DNA of 64,000 nucleotides from an uncultured Clostridia bacterium (lineage in GTDB: Bacteria > Bacillota > Clostridia > TANB77 > CAG-508), in the NCBI GenBank assembly GCA_948805675.1, contig CAQIBN010000001.1, positions 172,984 through 236,983 on the forward strand, in the 5' to 3' direction. The position numbers and the translations under genes were made by a program. The notes beneath the pieces are model-generated. The model was not told the DNA's origin and did no database searches. It worked only from the letters and a program-made list of their open reading frames with translations. Positions 9,512-18,164 of this stretch are shown here, in pieces; the first letter of the stretch is position 1; every line of letters begins with the position of its first letter.

Positions 9512-9588
9512 GGCGAGATAGCTCAGTTGGCTAGAGCATCCGGTTCATACCCGGCAGGTCGATGGTTCGAATCCATTTCTCGCTACCA
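9512..9588 (+). tRNA. tRNA-Met (CAT), elongator type, CCA encoded
   Basis: A cloverleaf can be drawn: acceptor GGCGAGA with TCTCGCT, D-stem GCTC/GAGC, anticodon loop TTCATAC with CAT, T-arm with GGTTCGAATCC, and an encoded 3' CCA. A 5' G paired with U72 and the overall pattern match elongator tRNA-Met rather than initiator. It is the only tRNA gene I see in the window, so the tRNAs that matter for the CGG question lie elsewhere. Confidence 0.93.
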
Positions 9589-9606
9589 AAATTTAAAAAA
9601 TGGCTA

Positions 9607-9645
9607 AAAATAGTATGTTTCAAGTAAAATGAGACATGCTATTTT
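9607..9645 (+). terminator. Hairpin after tRNA-Met
   Basis: AAAATAGTATGTTTC (9607-9621) pairs with GAGACATGCTATTTT (9631-9645) through two G-U pairs, then a TTTAAATTTT stretch. Likely terminator. Confidence 0.6.
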
Positions 9646-9811
9646 AAATTTTATCACATTAGTTTATAATAGGTAGTTTAATTTATTTATTGCTTTTGAC
9701 TGTTTGAACTATTAAGGTAAAAAATCCTCAAAAATGAAGTGAATGTCGATAAAATCGTTTGTTACTTCTATTTTTTTTATCCATTTTTGATATAATATTT
9801 ATGTTTAGCAT

Positions 9812-9845
9812 AAAACAAACCTGCTATTAATAGCAGGTTTGTTTT
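9812..9845. terminator. Bidirectional terminator
   Basis: A near-continuous palindrome: AAAACAAACCTGCTAT pairs with ATAGCAGGTTTGTTTT. It closes the Cys-rich gene on the minus strand. Confidence 0.8.
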
Positions 9846-9859
9846 GTGTGTTTTGAATT

Positions 9860-10063
9860 TTAGGAGTCACTATTTTTGTCACAACATTTACACGTAGTGT
9901 TACCACAGCCTTTCTTGCAATTACAACCATGTTCAGATTTACTATTGTTGCTATGATTACAATTGCAGTTACTATTACTACAATCTCCACAATTGCATTT
10001 ACCATGGCAATTAGGATTAGATTTTGTTGTTTTGCATTTTTCTCCATTTTCAAGTACACTCAT
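9860..10063 (-). CDS. Cys-rich metallothionein-like small protein
   Basis: A 67-residue protein with about 15 cysteines in CxC, CxxC and CC arrangements, interspersed with Asn, Lys, Ser and His (for example CNCGDC and CKKGCGNTTCKCC). This composition suggests metal binding like a bacterial metallothionein, but I see no exact family signature. The ATG at 10063 is preceded by GGAGG; longer upstream readings would bury that site. It lies near two Cys/Gly-rich mini-proteins on the same strand and is closed by a terminator. Real gene likely; metal ligand and role are inference. Confidence 0.65.
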   Translation of the reverse strand: MSVLENGEKCKTTKSNPNCHGKCNCGDCSNSNCNCNHSNNSKSEHGCNCKKGCGNTTCKCCDKNSDS

Positions 10064-10311
10064 TATGTTTTCCTCCAGATGTATAAATAAATTTTGTGCT
10101 TCAAACATATAGGAATAAGATAGTGAAATATAGAACACTTCCACAAAACTGAGCAAGAAATATCTTCTTCCACATTATATAAGAAAACACTAACAATATT
10201 TTACAACAATAAACATAAAAAGACAACTCCCTATTGTAACATTATGAGTTGTATATTAAGCTGAAACATAAATAGAAAAGGTAAATTAAACAGATAAATA
10301 AGTAAAATAAA

Positions 10312-10362
10312 AGCACTAATTAGTATCATATAAGGATTTATATGATACTAATATCAAGTGCT
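10312..10362. terminator. Interrupted long hairpin
   Basis: AGCACT (10312-10317) pairs with AGTGCT (10357-10362), and TTAGTATCATATA (10320-10332) with TATATGATACTAA (10339-10351). Probably the terminator of the minus-strand mini-protein genes. Confidence 0.6.
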
Positions 10363-10436
10363 TTATCATTTTACTACTTTAAAGATAACTATTTAAATTT
10401 AATATTTAGAAATTCAAGAAATTGTATGCTAGTTTA

Positions 10437-10562
10437 TTAGCAACATCCTCCTCTATTTCCTCCACAACAACAGCAGATTAATATTAAAACAATTATTATC
10501 CAAATGCAATCATCTCCGAATCCGAATCCACATCCGCATCCACAACCTCTATTTTCTGGCAT
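10437..10562 (-). CDS. Gly/Cys-rich membrane mini-protein (YjcZ-like)
   Basis: A 41-residue peptide: a Gly/Cys-rich head (alternating Gly-Cys, then GFGFG), one hydrophobic helix (about residues 20-29), then CCCC, GGNRGG and a CC terminus. It resembles the YjcZ-type sporulation mini-proteins of spore formers. The start at 10562 follows a GGGGGG stretch that can act as Shine-Dalgarno. TGC GGA and TTC GGA occur as normal in-frame codon pairs, showing that C-GGA across a codon boundary is tolerated here when the C belongs to the preceding codon. Too short for most gene callers. Confidence 0.65.
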   Translation of the reverse strand: MPENRGCGCGCGFGFGDDCIWIIIVLILICCCCGGNRGGCC

Positions 10563-10633
10563 AGAAATTCCCCCCTTTCAAAATGTACAAAACTTTCTTG
10601 GTTCTACTTTTCTTTTTAGGCTAACAGGCGTTT

Positions 10634-10756
10634 TTAGCAACCGCATCCACAGTCGTTATTACAGCATCCTCTGTTACCACAGCTGCAGAAAAGTAGTAAG
10701 AATAGAATAATGAACCATAAAACTTCACTATTTCCATTATTACAACAAATTCCCAT
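10634..10756 (-). CDS. Gly/Cys-rich membrane mini-protein (YjcZ-like)
   Basis: A 40-residue peptide opening MGICCNNGN, with one hydrophobic helix (about residues 12-23, WFIILFLLLF) and a Cys/Asn/Gly tail ending CGCGC. The ATG at 10756 follows AGGAGG, which strongly supports translation. It shares its design with the next peptide downstream on the same strand, so the two form a pair. The likely setting is the spore or cell envelope, by analogy with the YjcZ family only. Confidence 0.65.
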   Translation of the reverse strand: MGICCNNGNSEVLWFIILFLLLFCSCGNRGCCNNDCGCGC

Positions 10757-11019
10757 ATTACTACCTCCTATAAAGAATGTTTTTTTCTTGTTCTTTAGTA
10801 TGATATATATTATTCTAAAAACTAAAAAGTGTTACATTTCTAAAAAAGCATATTGATAAAATTAAAAAAGTATGAAATAATCTGTACAAAGAGAATAATT
10901 TAGTGATATAATTTCAAAAAGCTGAAATATTACCTGATATATCATAATATTTAGGTTATAAAATAAAGAAATGAAACTACTAAATATAATAAGTTATAGA
11001 AGAAGTTCGGAGGCACGAA

Positions 11020-13315
11020 ATGGGAAATATAGTATTATTAGATGATTTAACAATAAATAAAATTGCAGCTGGTGAGGTTATTGAAAGACCAGCTTCAGTA
11101 GTTAAAGAATTAGTAGAAAATTCAATTGATGCAGGTGCAACTAATATATCAATAGAAACAAGAAATGGTGGAATATCTTATATAAGAATAACTGATAATG
11201 GAAAAGGATTTATGCCAGATGATATGGAAATTGCTTTTGAAAGACATGCAACAAGTAAAATAAGAAAAGCTGAAGATTTAGAAACTGTAAAGTCTATGGG
11301 GTTTAGAGGGGAAGCACTAGCTAGTATTGCAGCTATTTCTAGAGTAGAATTAACATCAAAGACAGAAGAAAGTAGTATTGGATATAAAATAATAGTAGAG
11401 GGTGGGAAAATAATAAGTAAAGAAGAGATTGGATGCCCTAAGGGAACTACTATAACAGTTGAAAACTTATTTTTCAATACACCAGTTAGGTACAAATTTT
11501 TAAAAAAAGATTTTACAGAAGCAGGATATATTGAAGATGCAGTTACAAGAATAGCTCTTGTAAATCCTCATATTGGAATAAAATTAATAAATTCTGGTAA
11601 AACAATAATTCGGGACTAATGGAAATGGTGATAGTAAAAGTGTTATATATAATATATATGGAAGAGATGTTGCAGAAAATATTTTGAATGTAGAATATAT
11701 ATATGATGATATAAAAATAACAGGAGTAATTGGAAAACCAGTAATTGCACGTTCTAATAGAGCTAATCAGTTGTTTTTTGTAAATAAAAGATATATAAAA
11801 GATAAAACATTAACTAGTAGTGCAGAACAAGGTTTTAAAGGGATGTTAACAATAGGTAAATATGGATTTTTAATATTAAATATAGAAATAGATCCTCATA
11901 AAGTAGATGTTAATGTACATCCAGCCAAATTAGAAGTACGATTTGAAGAGGAAAGTAAAGTTTTTAAGGCAGTATATCATGCTATAAAAGAAACTTTATT
12001 AAAGTCTGATTTAGTGAAAGAAACAAAAGAAACATCTGAATATGATGTAAATAAGAAACAAGTTTCTACAAATAATATACAAGAAAAAAGTAGTATTGAA
12101 AATTTAGAAAGTATAAATCCTACATTTGGAACATTATTTAAAAAGATAATTAATAATAATGGAGTAGACAATCAAAATAATACCAAAAATAATGTAATAG
12201 AAGAGTTGTATAATAATAAATTTGGTAATGAAGAAAAAAATAAAGAAGAGGTTTCTACTATTGTAACAAAAGATGTACAAAATACAATAAATGAGAAAGA
12301 GATACAAAAACAAGAAATACAAAAAAGTATAAGTAATGAAGATATAAAAGAACTACAAGACAGTGTAAATAGTGAAGAATTAAACCCAGCGCAAAATGAT
12401 ATAAAACAGGTCATAATAAAAGAAGAAAATATGCAAAAGAATGTTACGAATAATAATTTGAGTATACAAGGAACTGAAATTGGACAAGAAACTGATAGAT
12501 TAAATAGTGAGAATATCAATAATGAAAATGAAGAAGAGATTAAGAATATAAAAGATATTGAAGAAAATAATATAGGTGATAAAAATTTCGAAGAAATGTA
12601 TGCTAAAATGTTTGGAAAATTGCCAAATAATGATTGCGAAGTAAAAGAAGAGGATGAAGAATATAAAATTAAAGATTCAGAGGTTTCTATTCCAACAGAA
12701 AATATTAGCATATTTACTAACAGTAGTTATTATGAAATTCCTAATTATAAATTTGTGGGGATTGCTTTTTCTACATATATAATAATCGAAATGGATAAAG
12801 AAATGTATATTATAGATCAACATGCTGCTCATGAGAGAATTATGTATGAGAAAATAAAGAAAAATTATTATTCAGATGGTCCAAAAGAATCTCAGTTAAT
12901 GCTATTACCAGATATTATAACATTAACACATAAAGAAATGGGAATTGCTAAAGATAATATCAAATTATTTGAAAAAGCAGGATTTACTTTAGAGGAATTT
13001 GGAGAAAATACTATAAAAATTTCAGGTGTTCCTAATATTTGTATAGATTTAGAAACTAAAGAATTATTTTTAGAAACACTTGATGAAATTAATACTGTAG
13101 CAAGAACTGCAAAACAAGAAATAGAGGAGAAGTTTATTGCAACACTTGCATGTAAATCAGCAGTTAAAGCTAATATGGCTTTAACAAAAGAAGAGGTAGA
13201 TAATTTAATGAAACAATTGTTATTATTACCCAATCCTTTTACTTGTCCACATGGCAGACCTACAGCAATAAAAATGTCTAAGATAGATATAGAAAAGAAG
13301 TTTTCTAGAAGATAA
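11020..13315 (+). CDS. mutL: DNA mismatch repair protein MutL, one CGG +1 frameshift site
   Basis: MutL links mismatch recognition to nicking. With the C skipped at 11611 the protein is 764 residues. The N-terminal GHKL ATPase shows IAAGEV, ELVENSIDAGA, DNGKGF and GFRGEALASI. A long Asn/Glu/Lys-rich linker (about 340-570) is longer than usual. The C-terminal endonuclease carries DQHAAHERIMYE at about residue 599, matching DQHA-x2-E-x4-E, plus ACKSAVKAN and CPHGRP, so this is the nicking type found where MutH is absent. The CGG falls in the ATPase domain at ...KTII-G-TNGNGDS; unshifted reading stops two codons later. The start is ATG at 11020 after CGGAGG. miaA follows by 22 bp. Confidence 0.93.
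11611..11613 (+). other. CGG +1 frameshift site, mutL
   Basis: Context ATT C GGG ACT AAT. The unshifted frame reads GAC then TAA. Skipping the C restores the conserved NGNGD segment. Confidence 0.85.
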
Positions 13316-13337
13316 TAATAGAAGGAAAGATTTTAAA

Positions 13338-14259
13338 ATGATAAAACCAAAAGTTATAGTTATATGTGGTCCTACAGCGTCAGGAAAAACGCTACTCTCT
13401 ATAGAACTTGCAAAACAGATAAATGGAGAGATTATATCAGCAGATTCAATGCAAATATATGAAGATATGGATATTGGAACTGCAAAACCAACAAAAGAAG
13501 AAATGGGATGTGTTAAACATCATTTAATTGGTTATGTGTCACCAGAAGAAAGGTATAGTGTTGCAAGATATAAAAAAGATGCAATAAAAAAGATAGAAGA
13601 AGTGTTGCAAAAAGGGAAAACTCCTATTATAGTTGGAGGAACAGGTTTATATGTAGATTCCTTAGTGAACTGGGTAGAATATGATGAAATTGAAATTGAC
13701 ATAGAATACAGAAATAGCTTAGAATGTCTAATGGAAAAACAAGGTTTAGAATATTTATATAATAAAGCAATTAAAATAGATTCAGAAGCAATGAAAAAAA
13801 TAAGTAAAAATGACAAAAAAAGGATATTTAGAGTACTTGAAATATATAAAGCAACTGGAAAAACAAAAACACAGCAAGAAATAGAATCAAGAAAAAGAGA
13901 GAATCCATATGAGTTTAAAGTATTTGGTATTAATATGGAAAGAGAAAAGTTGTATGATAGAATTAACTTAAGAGTAGATATAATGATGAAACAAGGATTA
14001 GTTGAAGAAGTAAGAAATATAGTAAAAAAATATAAGCGGATTTCCAACTGCTATGCAAGCTTTAGGCTATAAAGAAGTTTATGAACATTTAAAAGGCGAA
14101 ATAAATGAAGATGAAATGATTGAAAAAATAAAACGTGAATCAAGAAGATATGCAAAAAGGCAAATAACCTGGTTTAAAAGAAATGAAAGTATAATATGGT
14201 TAGATGGATTAGAAAATAAACAAAATAATATAAAGATTATTTTGGAGGGAATAAAGTGA
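13338..14259 (+). CDS. miaA: tRNA dimethylallyltransferase MiaA, one CGG +1 frameshift site
   Basis: Transfers a dimethylallyl group to A37 of tRNAs reading UNN codons. With the C skipped at 14037 it is 306 residues, the usual length. Visible motifs are the P-loop GPTASGKT, ISADSMQIYEDMDIGTAKPT, the GGTGLY loop, and, across the skip, GFPTAMQALGYKE, which is conserved in MiaA (usually G-TAMQAIGYKE). RQITWFKR closes the protein. Unshifted reading ends at 14072 before that conserved segment. It follows mutL, and its TGA overlaps the GTG start of the next gene. Because MiaA modifies tRNAs and affects frame maintenance, its own shift site is notable. Confidence 0.93.
14037..14039 (+). other. CGG +1 frameshift site, miaA
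   Basis: Context TAT AAG C GGA TTT CCA. Skipping the C gives Lys-Gly-Phe-Pro-Thr-Ala-Met-Gln; unshifted reading stops at 14072. Confidence 0.9.
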
Positions 14260-15525
14260 ACAAAAAAAATACAAAAGTAAAAAATAATTTTTTATCGAAA
14301 AATAAGAAAAAAGTTGTTTTGGTTATATTGATGATTATAATTTTATATTCTTTGTATATATTAAGTGTACTATTAAGAAATCCTGTAGATACTGTTCTTG
14401 TGGAGAATGGGAAACTTTATTTAGAAGAAGCTACTACTGGGTATATAATAAGAAATGAAACTGTAGTGGAAGGTGAAAATTATAAAAATGGTATTGTTCC
14501 AATAAAAACTGAGGGAGAAAGGGTTTCTAAAGGGGATTCTATATTTAGGTATTACTCTAATAGTGAGGATAATTTAATAGAGAAAATACAAGATTTGGAT
14601 AAAAAAATACAAGAAGCAATGAGCAAAGAGAATAATCTATTTTCTAGTGATATTAAGCTGTTAGATAGTCAGATAGAATCTAAATTAAATGATATATATG
14701 AGTTGAATGATTTGCAAAAAATAACAGAATATAAAAAGGATATTAATACATATATAACAAAAAAAGCTAAAATTACAGGAGAGCTTAGTCCAGCAGGTTC
14801 ATATATAAAAAAATTAATTGATGAAAGAAGCGGATATGAAAAAAGTTTAAATAGTAATTCAGAATTTGTTGATGCACCAATTAGTGGGCTTGTTTCATAT
14901 CGTGTAGATGGGTTAGAAAATGTTTTAAAAACAGATGATTTTTCTAAGATAAATAAACAATTTTTAGAAAAGTTAAATGTAAAAACAAGTCAGGTTATAG
15001 CATCAAGTAGCGAAAAAGGTAAAGTGATTGATAATTTTGAGTGTTATTTAGCAACTATTATTGATTCAGAAAAAGCAAAAGAAGCAGAAGTTGGAGATAG
15101 AATTAAAATAAGGTTACCAAATAGTAAAGAAGTAAATGCTAAAATAGAGTACATTCAATCAGATAATAATGATATAGTTCTTGTACTTAAGATACAAGAA
15201 TGTGTTGAAGAATTTATCTCGTATAGAAAAATAGCATTTGATATTATATGGCGGAAGTGCAAGTGGATTAAAAGTACCAAATTCGTCTATTGTATATGAA
15301 AATAATTTAGCTTGTGTAGTTAGAGATAGGGCAGGATATTTAGAAAAAATATATATAAAAGTATTAAAACAAAATGATAAGTATTCTATTGTAAGTAATT
15401 ATTCAAGTAATGAATTAGAACAATTAGGATATGATTCTAATTTTATAAGTAATAAAAAGTCTATTAGTTTGTATGATGAGATTGTATTAAAAATGACAGA
15501 AGACAAGCTAAAATCTATTAAATAA
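14256..15525 (+). CDS. HlyD-like membrane-anchored protein, one CGG +1 frameshift site
   Basis: A 422-residue protein (with the C skipped at 15252) having one N-terminal membrane helix (about residues 21-44), then an extracytoplasmic part with a biotinyl-lipoyl-like beta region, a coiled-coil hairpin (about 100-190) and a return beta region. This layout is that of HlyD-type membrane-fusion proteins, which in Clostridia are often found just upstream of sepF. The start is GTG at 14256, overlapping the miaA stop (GTGA), which suggests translational coupling. Skipping the C gives ...IIW-GSASGLKVP; unshifted reading ends at 15299, losing the last quarter. Partner transporter and role are unknown. 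Confidence 0.75.
15252..15254 (+). other. CGG +1 frameshift site, HlyD-like gene
   Basis: Context ATA TGG C GGA AGT. The preceding codon is TGG: tRNA-Trp could not re-pair one base downstream on GGC, which argues against P-site slippage. Confidence 0.85.
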
Positions 15526-15702
15526 ATATGTGTTTTATTTGATAATATAATTATTTCTTACCTTTTGTAATGTTACAATAATATTACGAAAATATTAAGT
15601 TATTATTACAGAAACTAAAAGGTATTGACAAATGCCCTGAAAAGTTAGATACTATTGCTAGTAAATTAATGCAAAGGAAGAGAGTTTTAGGAGGTTATAA
15701 GG

Positions 15703-16188
15703 ATGTCAGGAGCTATTATGAATAAAGTATGGGATTTGTTTGGTATGGATCCAGCAGAAGATAAAGAAGATGATGTATATGATATGGAAGATGAATATAA
15801 TGTTGAAGATGAAGAAGTAGAAGAAAGAAGAGTATGGGGAAAAAGAGGAAGTAATAGTAATAAAGTTGTTAGTATGCCACAAATTCAACAAGTAAAGATG
15901 GTAATATCACAACCTACCTCTTTTGAACAATCAGAAAGTATATGTGACTTATTAAAAGACAAGAAGTCTGTAATTGTAAATTTAGAATATGTTAATAAAG
16001 ATGTTGCAAGACGTATAGTAGATGTTATTAGTGGAGCAGTACATGCATTAGATGGTCATATTCAAAAAGTTTCAAATTCTATATTTTTAATTGCACCATA
16101 CAATTATGATATAACAACAGATATGGCTAGAGAAGAAATTAAGAACAAGCTTTCAGTTTCATGGCTTAGAAATAATGGCAATGATTAA
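15703..16188 (+). CDS. sepF: Cell division protein SepF
   Basis: SepF is a membrane-tethered FtsZ-binding protein that aligns FtsZ filaments during septation. The 161-residue protein has an N-terminal amphipathic anchor (about 1-15, NKVWDLFGMD), an acidic linker (15-50) and the C-terminal DUF552 core (VNLEYVNKDVARRIVDVISG, with GHIQKVSNSIFLIAP). The start at 15703 follows TAGGAGG; a second ATG at 15718 is possible and would also keep the anchor. divIVA follows 39 bp downstream. Confidence 0.93.
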   Translation: MSGAIMNKVWDLFGMDPAEDKEDDVYDMEDEYNVEDEEVEERRVWGKRGSNSNKVVSMPQIQQVKMVISQPTSFEQSESICDLLKDKKSVIVNLEYVNKDVARRIVDVISGAVHALDGHIQKVSNSIFLIAPYNYDITTDMAREEIKNKLSVSWLRNNGND

Positions 16189-16227
16189 TGAGAGTCTACA
16201 TTCATAAAGAAAGTAGGAGGAATTATT

Positions 16228-16677
16228 ATGTTTACACCACTTGATATAGAAAATAAAAAATTTGCAAAACAAATTATGAACGGATATAGTGTAGAAGAAG
16301 TTGATGATTTTTTAGATCAATTAACATTAGATTATGAAAAAATGTATAAAGAATCATCTGAAAATAAAAGAAGAATTGAAGAGTTAGAAAAAAGTGTAGA
16401 ACATTATAAAACAATAGAAGGTACACTTCAAAATACTTTAGTAATGGCTCAATCAGCAGCTGATGAAGTTAAAAATATTGCAAAACAACAAGCTGACCAA
16501 ATAATAAAAGAAGCAGAAGGTACTGCTAGAAAATCAGCAGATGATTTAGATCATGCTATAGTCCTTAAGAAAAGAGAACTAGAAGATATAGAAAAACAAT
16601 TTGATATATATAAAGCAAAAATGGAATCACTTTTAATTTCACAATTAGAATTAATTAAAGATATGAAAAAAGATTAA
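16228..16677 (+). CDS. divIVA: DivIVA-family septum/pole protein
   Basis: A 149-residue DivIVA-type protein that senses membrane curvature at septa and poles. The N-terminal lipid-binding domain opens FTPLDIENKKFAKQIMNGYS, with VEEVDDFLDQ following; the rest is a long coiled coil (about 40-149). The AAC GGA pair within MNGYS is a normal in-frame case. It lies directly after sepF with GTAGGAGG, as in many firmicutes, and a terminator follows. Confidence 0.92.
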   Translation: MFTPLDIENKKFAKQIMNGYSVEEVDDFLDQLTLDYEKMYKESSENKRRIEELEKSVEHYKTIEGTLQNTLVMAQSAADEVKNIAKQQADQIIKEAEGTARKSADDLDHAIVLKKRELEDIEKQFDIYKAKMESLLISQLELIKDMKKD

Positions 16678-16695
16678 CAAATAAACACATAAGAT

Positions 16696-16733
16696 AAAAC
16701 GGGGGTTATAAAAAAATTAGCCTCTGTTTTTTG
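16696..16733 (+). terminator. Rho-independent terminator after divIVA
   Basis: AAAACGGGGGTTA pairs with TTAGCCTCTGTTTT, allowing G-U pairs, followed by T's. Confidence 0.7.
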
Positions 16734-16893
16734 AGTTTAGTATTTAAACATTGAAAAAATAGAACAAATAGTGTATAATATAAAATGCGTTACGCATAGA
16801 TTACAAACGTGTTAAATATATGTTACATTTTAGTGATTTATATTGACATATTAATAAAAAAATATAAAATATGGATATACAAAAAGAGGGATT

Positions 16894-17448
16894 ATGAGAG
16901 TAATAAGTGGAAGTGCTAGAGGAACTAAATTAGATACAATAGAAAGTATAAATACAAGGCCTACATTAGATAGGGTTAAGGAATCTTTTTTTAATATAAT
17001 ACAAAAAGACATAGAAGAAGATTCTGTTGTATTAGATTTATTTGCTGGTAGTGGTTCTATAGGAATTGAATTTATAAGTAGAGGTTGTAAAAAGGCTTAT
17101 TTATGTGATAAGTCATATGAAGCAATTAATATAATAAAAAAGAATTTACAAAAGACAAGATTTACAGAATCAGCAATTGTCATTAATAAAGATTATAAAA
17201 AATGTTTGAAGAATTTAAGTGAGGAAAATATAAAATTTGATATTATATTTTTAGATCCCCCATATGATGCAAACATAGCTATAGATGCTGTAAAAACAAT
17301 TTTATCATTAAATTTATTAAATGAAACTGGAAAAATAATCATAGAAACAGATAGGGAAGAAAGAGAATTAAAGGGTTTTAAAGAACTTAATCTTAATGTG
17401 TATGATTGTAGAAAATATGGGCGTGTAAGTCTCATATTCTTGAGTTGA
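16894..17448 (+). CDS. rsmD: 16S rRNA (guanine966-N2)-methyltransferase RsmD
   Basis: Methylates G966 of 16S rRNA near the P site. The 184-residue protein opens MRVISGSARG, has TRPTLDRVKESFFNI, the SAM-binding DLFAGSGSIGIE motif I (about 49-60) and the catalytic DPPY (about 126-129). The start is ATG at 16894 with AAAGAGGG. The next gene begins 13 bp downstream. In many Clostridia coaD follows rsmD; here it does not. Confidence 0.93.
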   Translation: MRVISGSARGTKLDTIESINTRPTLDRVKESFFNIIQKDIEEDSVVLDLFAGSGSIGIEFISRGCKKAYLCDKSYEAINIIKKNLQKTRFTESAIVINKDYKKCLKNLSEENIKFDIIFLDPPYDANIAIDAVKTILSLNLLNETGKIIIETDREERELKGFKELNLNVYDCRKYGRVSLIFLS

Positions 17449-17461
17449 AAGGGGTTAAATC

Positions 17462-17899
17462 ATGGAAATATTTACATTATTGGAAACTTTAGAAGATATA
17501 TTAGAGAGAAGCAAAGGTGTTCCTTTTTCTACTAAATGTGTTGTTGATAAAGATGAAGTTTTAGAAATAATTAAAGAGGTAAGATTAAAATTGCCAGATG
17601 AGTTAAAACAGGCTAAATGGGTTAAAGAAGAAAGGCAACGTATATTAGATGAGGCACAAAGAGAAGCAGATAGTATAGTTAAAGAAGCTGAAAACAGAAT
17701 AATATCAATGATAGATGAACATGAAATAACTAGAAAGGCATATGAGAAAAAGGCAGAAATAATAGAAACTGCAAATGAAATGTCAAGAGAAATTTCAAAA
17801 GGAACTAAAGATTATGCTGATAATATTTTAGCAGGATTAGAAGTTGCTTTAGAAGATGCTTTAAAAATTGTTCAAAATAATAGAAAAGAACTTCAGTAA
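17462..17899 (+). CDS. Coiled-coil protein, V-ATPase subunit/DivIVA-like
   Basis: A 145-residue protein that is almost entirely helical, with a heptad-rich stretch of Ala/Glu/Lys/Arg from about residue 45 to the end. Similar short coiled-coil proteins sit after rsmD in Clostridia and are often annotated as ATPase or V-ATPase subunit H-like. I see no catalytic motif. It is probably cotranscribed with rsmD (13-bp gap, AAAGGGG) and is followed by a hairpin terminator. Confidence 0.6.
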   Translation: MEIFTLLETLEDILERSKGVPFSTKCVVDKDEVLEIIKEVRLKLPDELKQAKWVKEERQRILDEAQREADSIVKEAENRIISMIDEHEITRKAYEKKAEIIETANEMSREISKGTKDYADNILAGLEVALEDALKIVQNNRKELQ

Positions 17900-17913
17900 A
17901 TTGTGTGGATTTA

Positions 17914-17964
17914 GAAATCGGATTTAAAAGTCAATATAAAAATTGATTTTCCGGTTTCTTTTTT
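17914..17964 (+). terminator. Terminator after rsmD operon
   Basis: GAAATCGGA (17914-17922) pairs with TCCGGTTTC (17950-17958) through one G-U pair, followed by TTTTTT. Confidence 0.65.
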
Positions 17965-18164
17965 GAAGTTTTTTTAAAATAAAATTGCTATATGAATATT
18001 TTAAAATTTTCAACACATTAATCAAATTATTAAATTAGATACAATTTAACCAATAACATAAAATGATAAAAAAATCTTTTCTTATGTAAATTTTTTGTGG
18101 AAAAAAAATTTTGTTTGTGATAGAATATGAATGAATTTTTATACGTATAGGAGGAGACTTAAAA

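Noticed and set aside
9805..10059. Val/Ile-rich minus-strand frame overlapping the Cys-rich gene
   Set aside because: It is a shifted reading of the Cys codon repeats, with no ribosome-binding site.
10501..10710. Plus-strand reading frame rich in Pro/His opposite the Cys-rich peptides
   Set aside because: It is the antisense shadow of two minus-strand Gly/Cys-rich genes with good ribosome-binding sites.
11608..11619. Treating each split gene as a pseudogene (mutL, miaA, radA, ftsK and others broken by frameshifts)
   Set aside because: The breaks are identical in type, always at CGG, restore exact family length and motifs, and affect essential genes; random decay would not do this.
14821..14850. 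CGGA within the HlyD-like gene (AAG CGG at first sight)
   Set aside because: In frame it reads AGC GGA (Ser-Gly), so the C belongs to the preceding codon and no shift occurs. The same holds for CAC GGT at 4522, AAC GGA at 16278, GGC GGA at 19879, 23190 and 36816.
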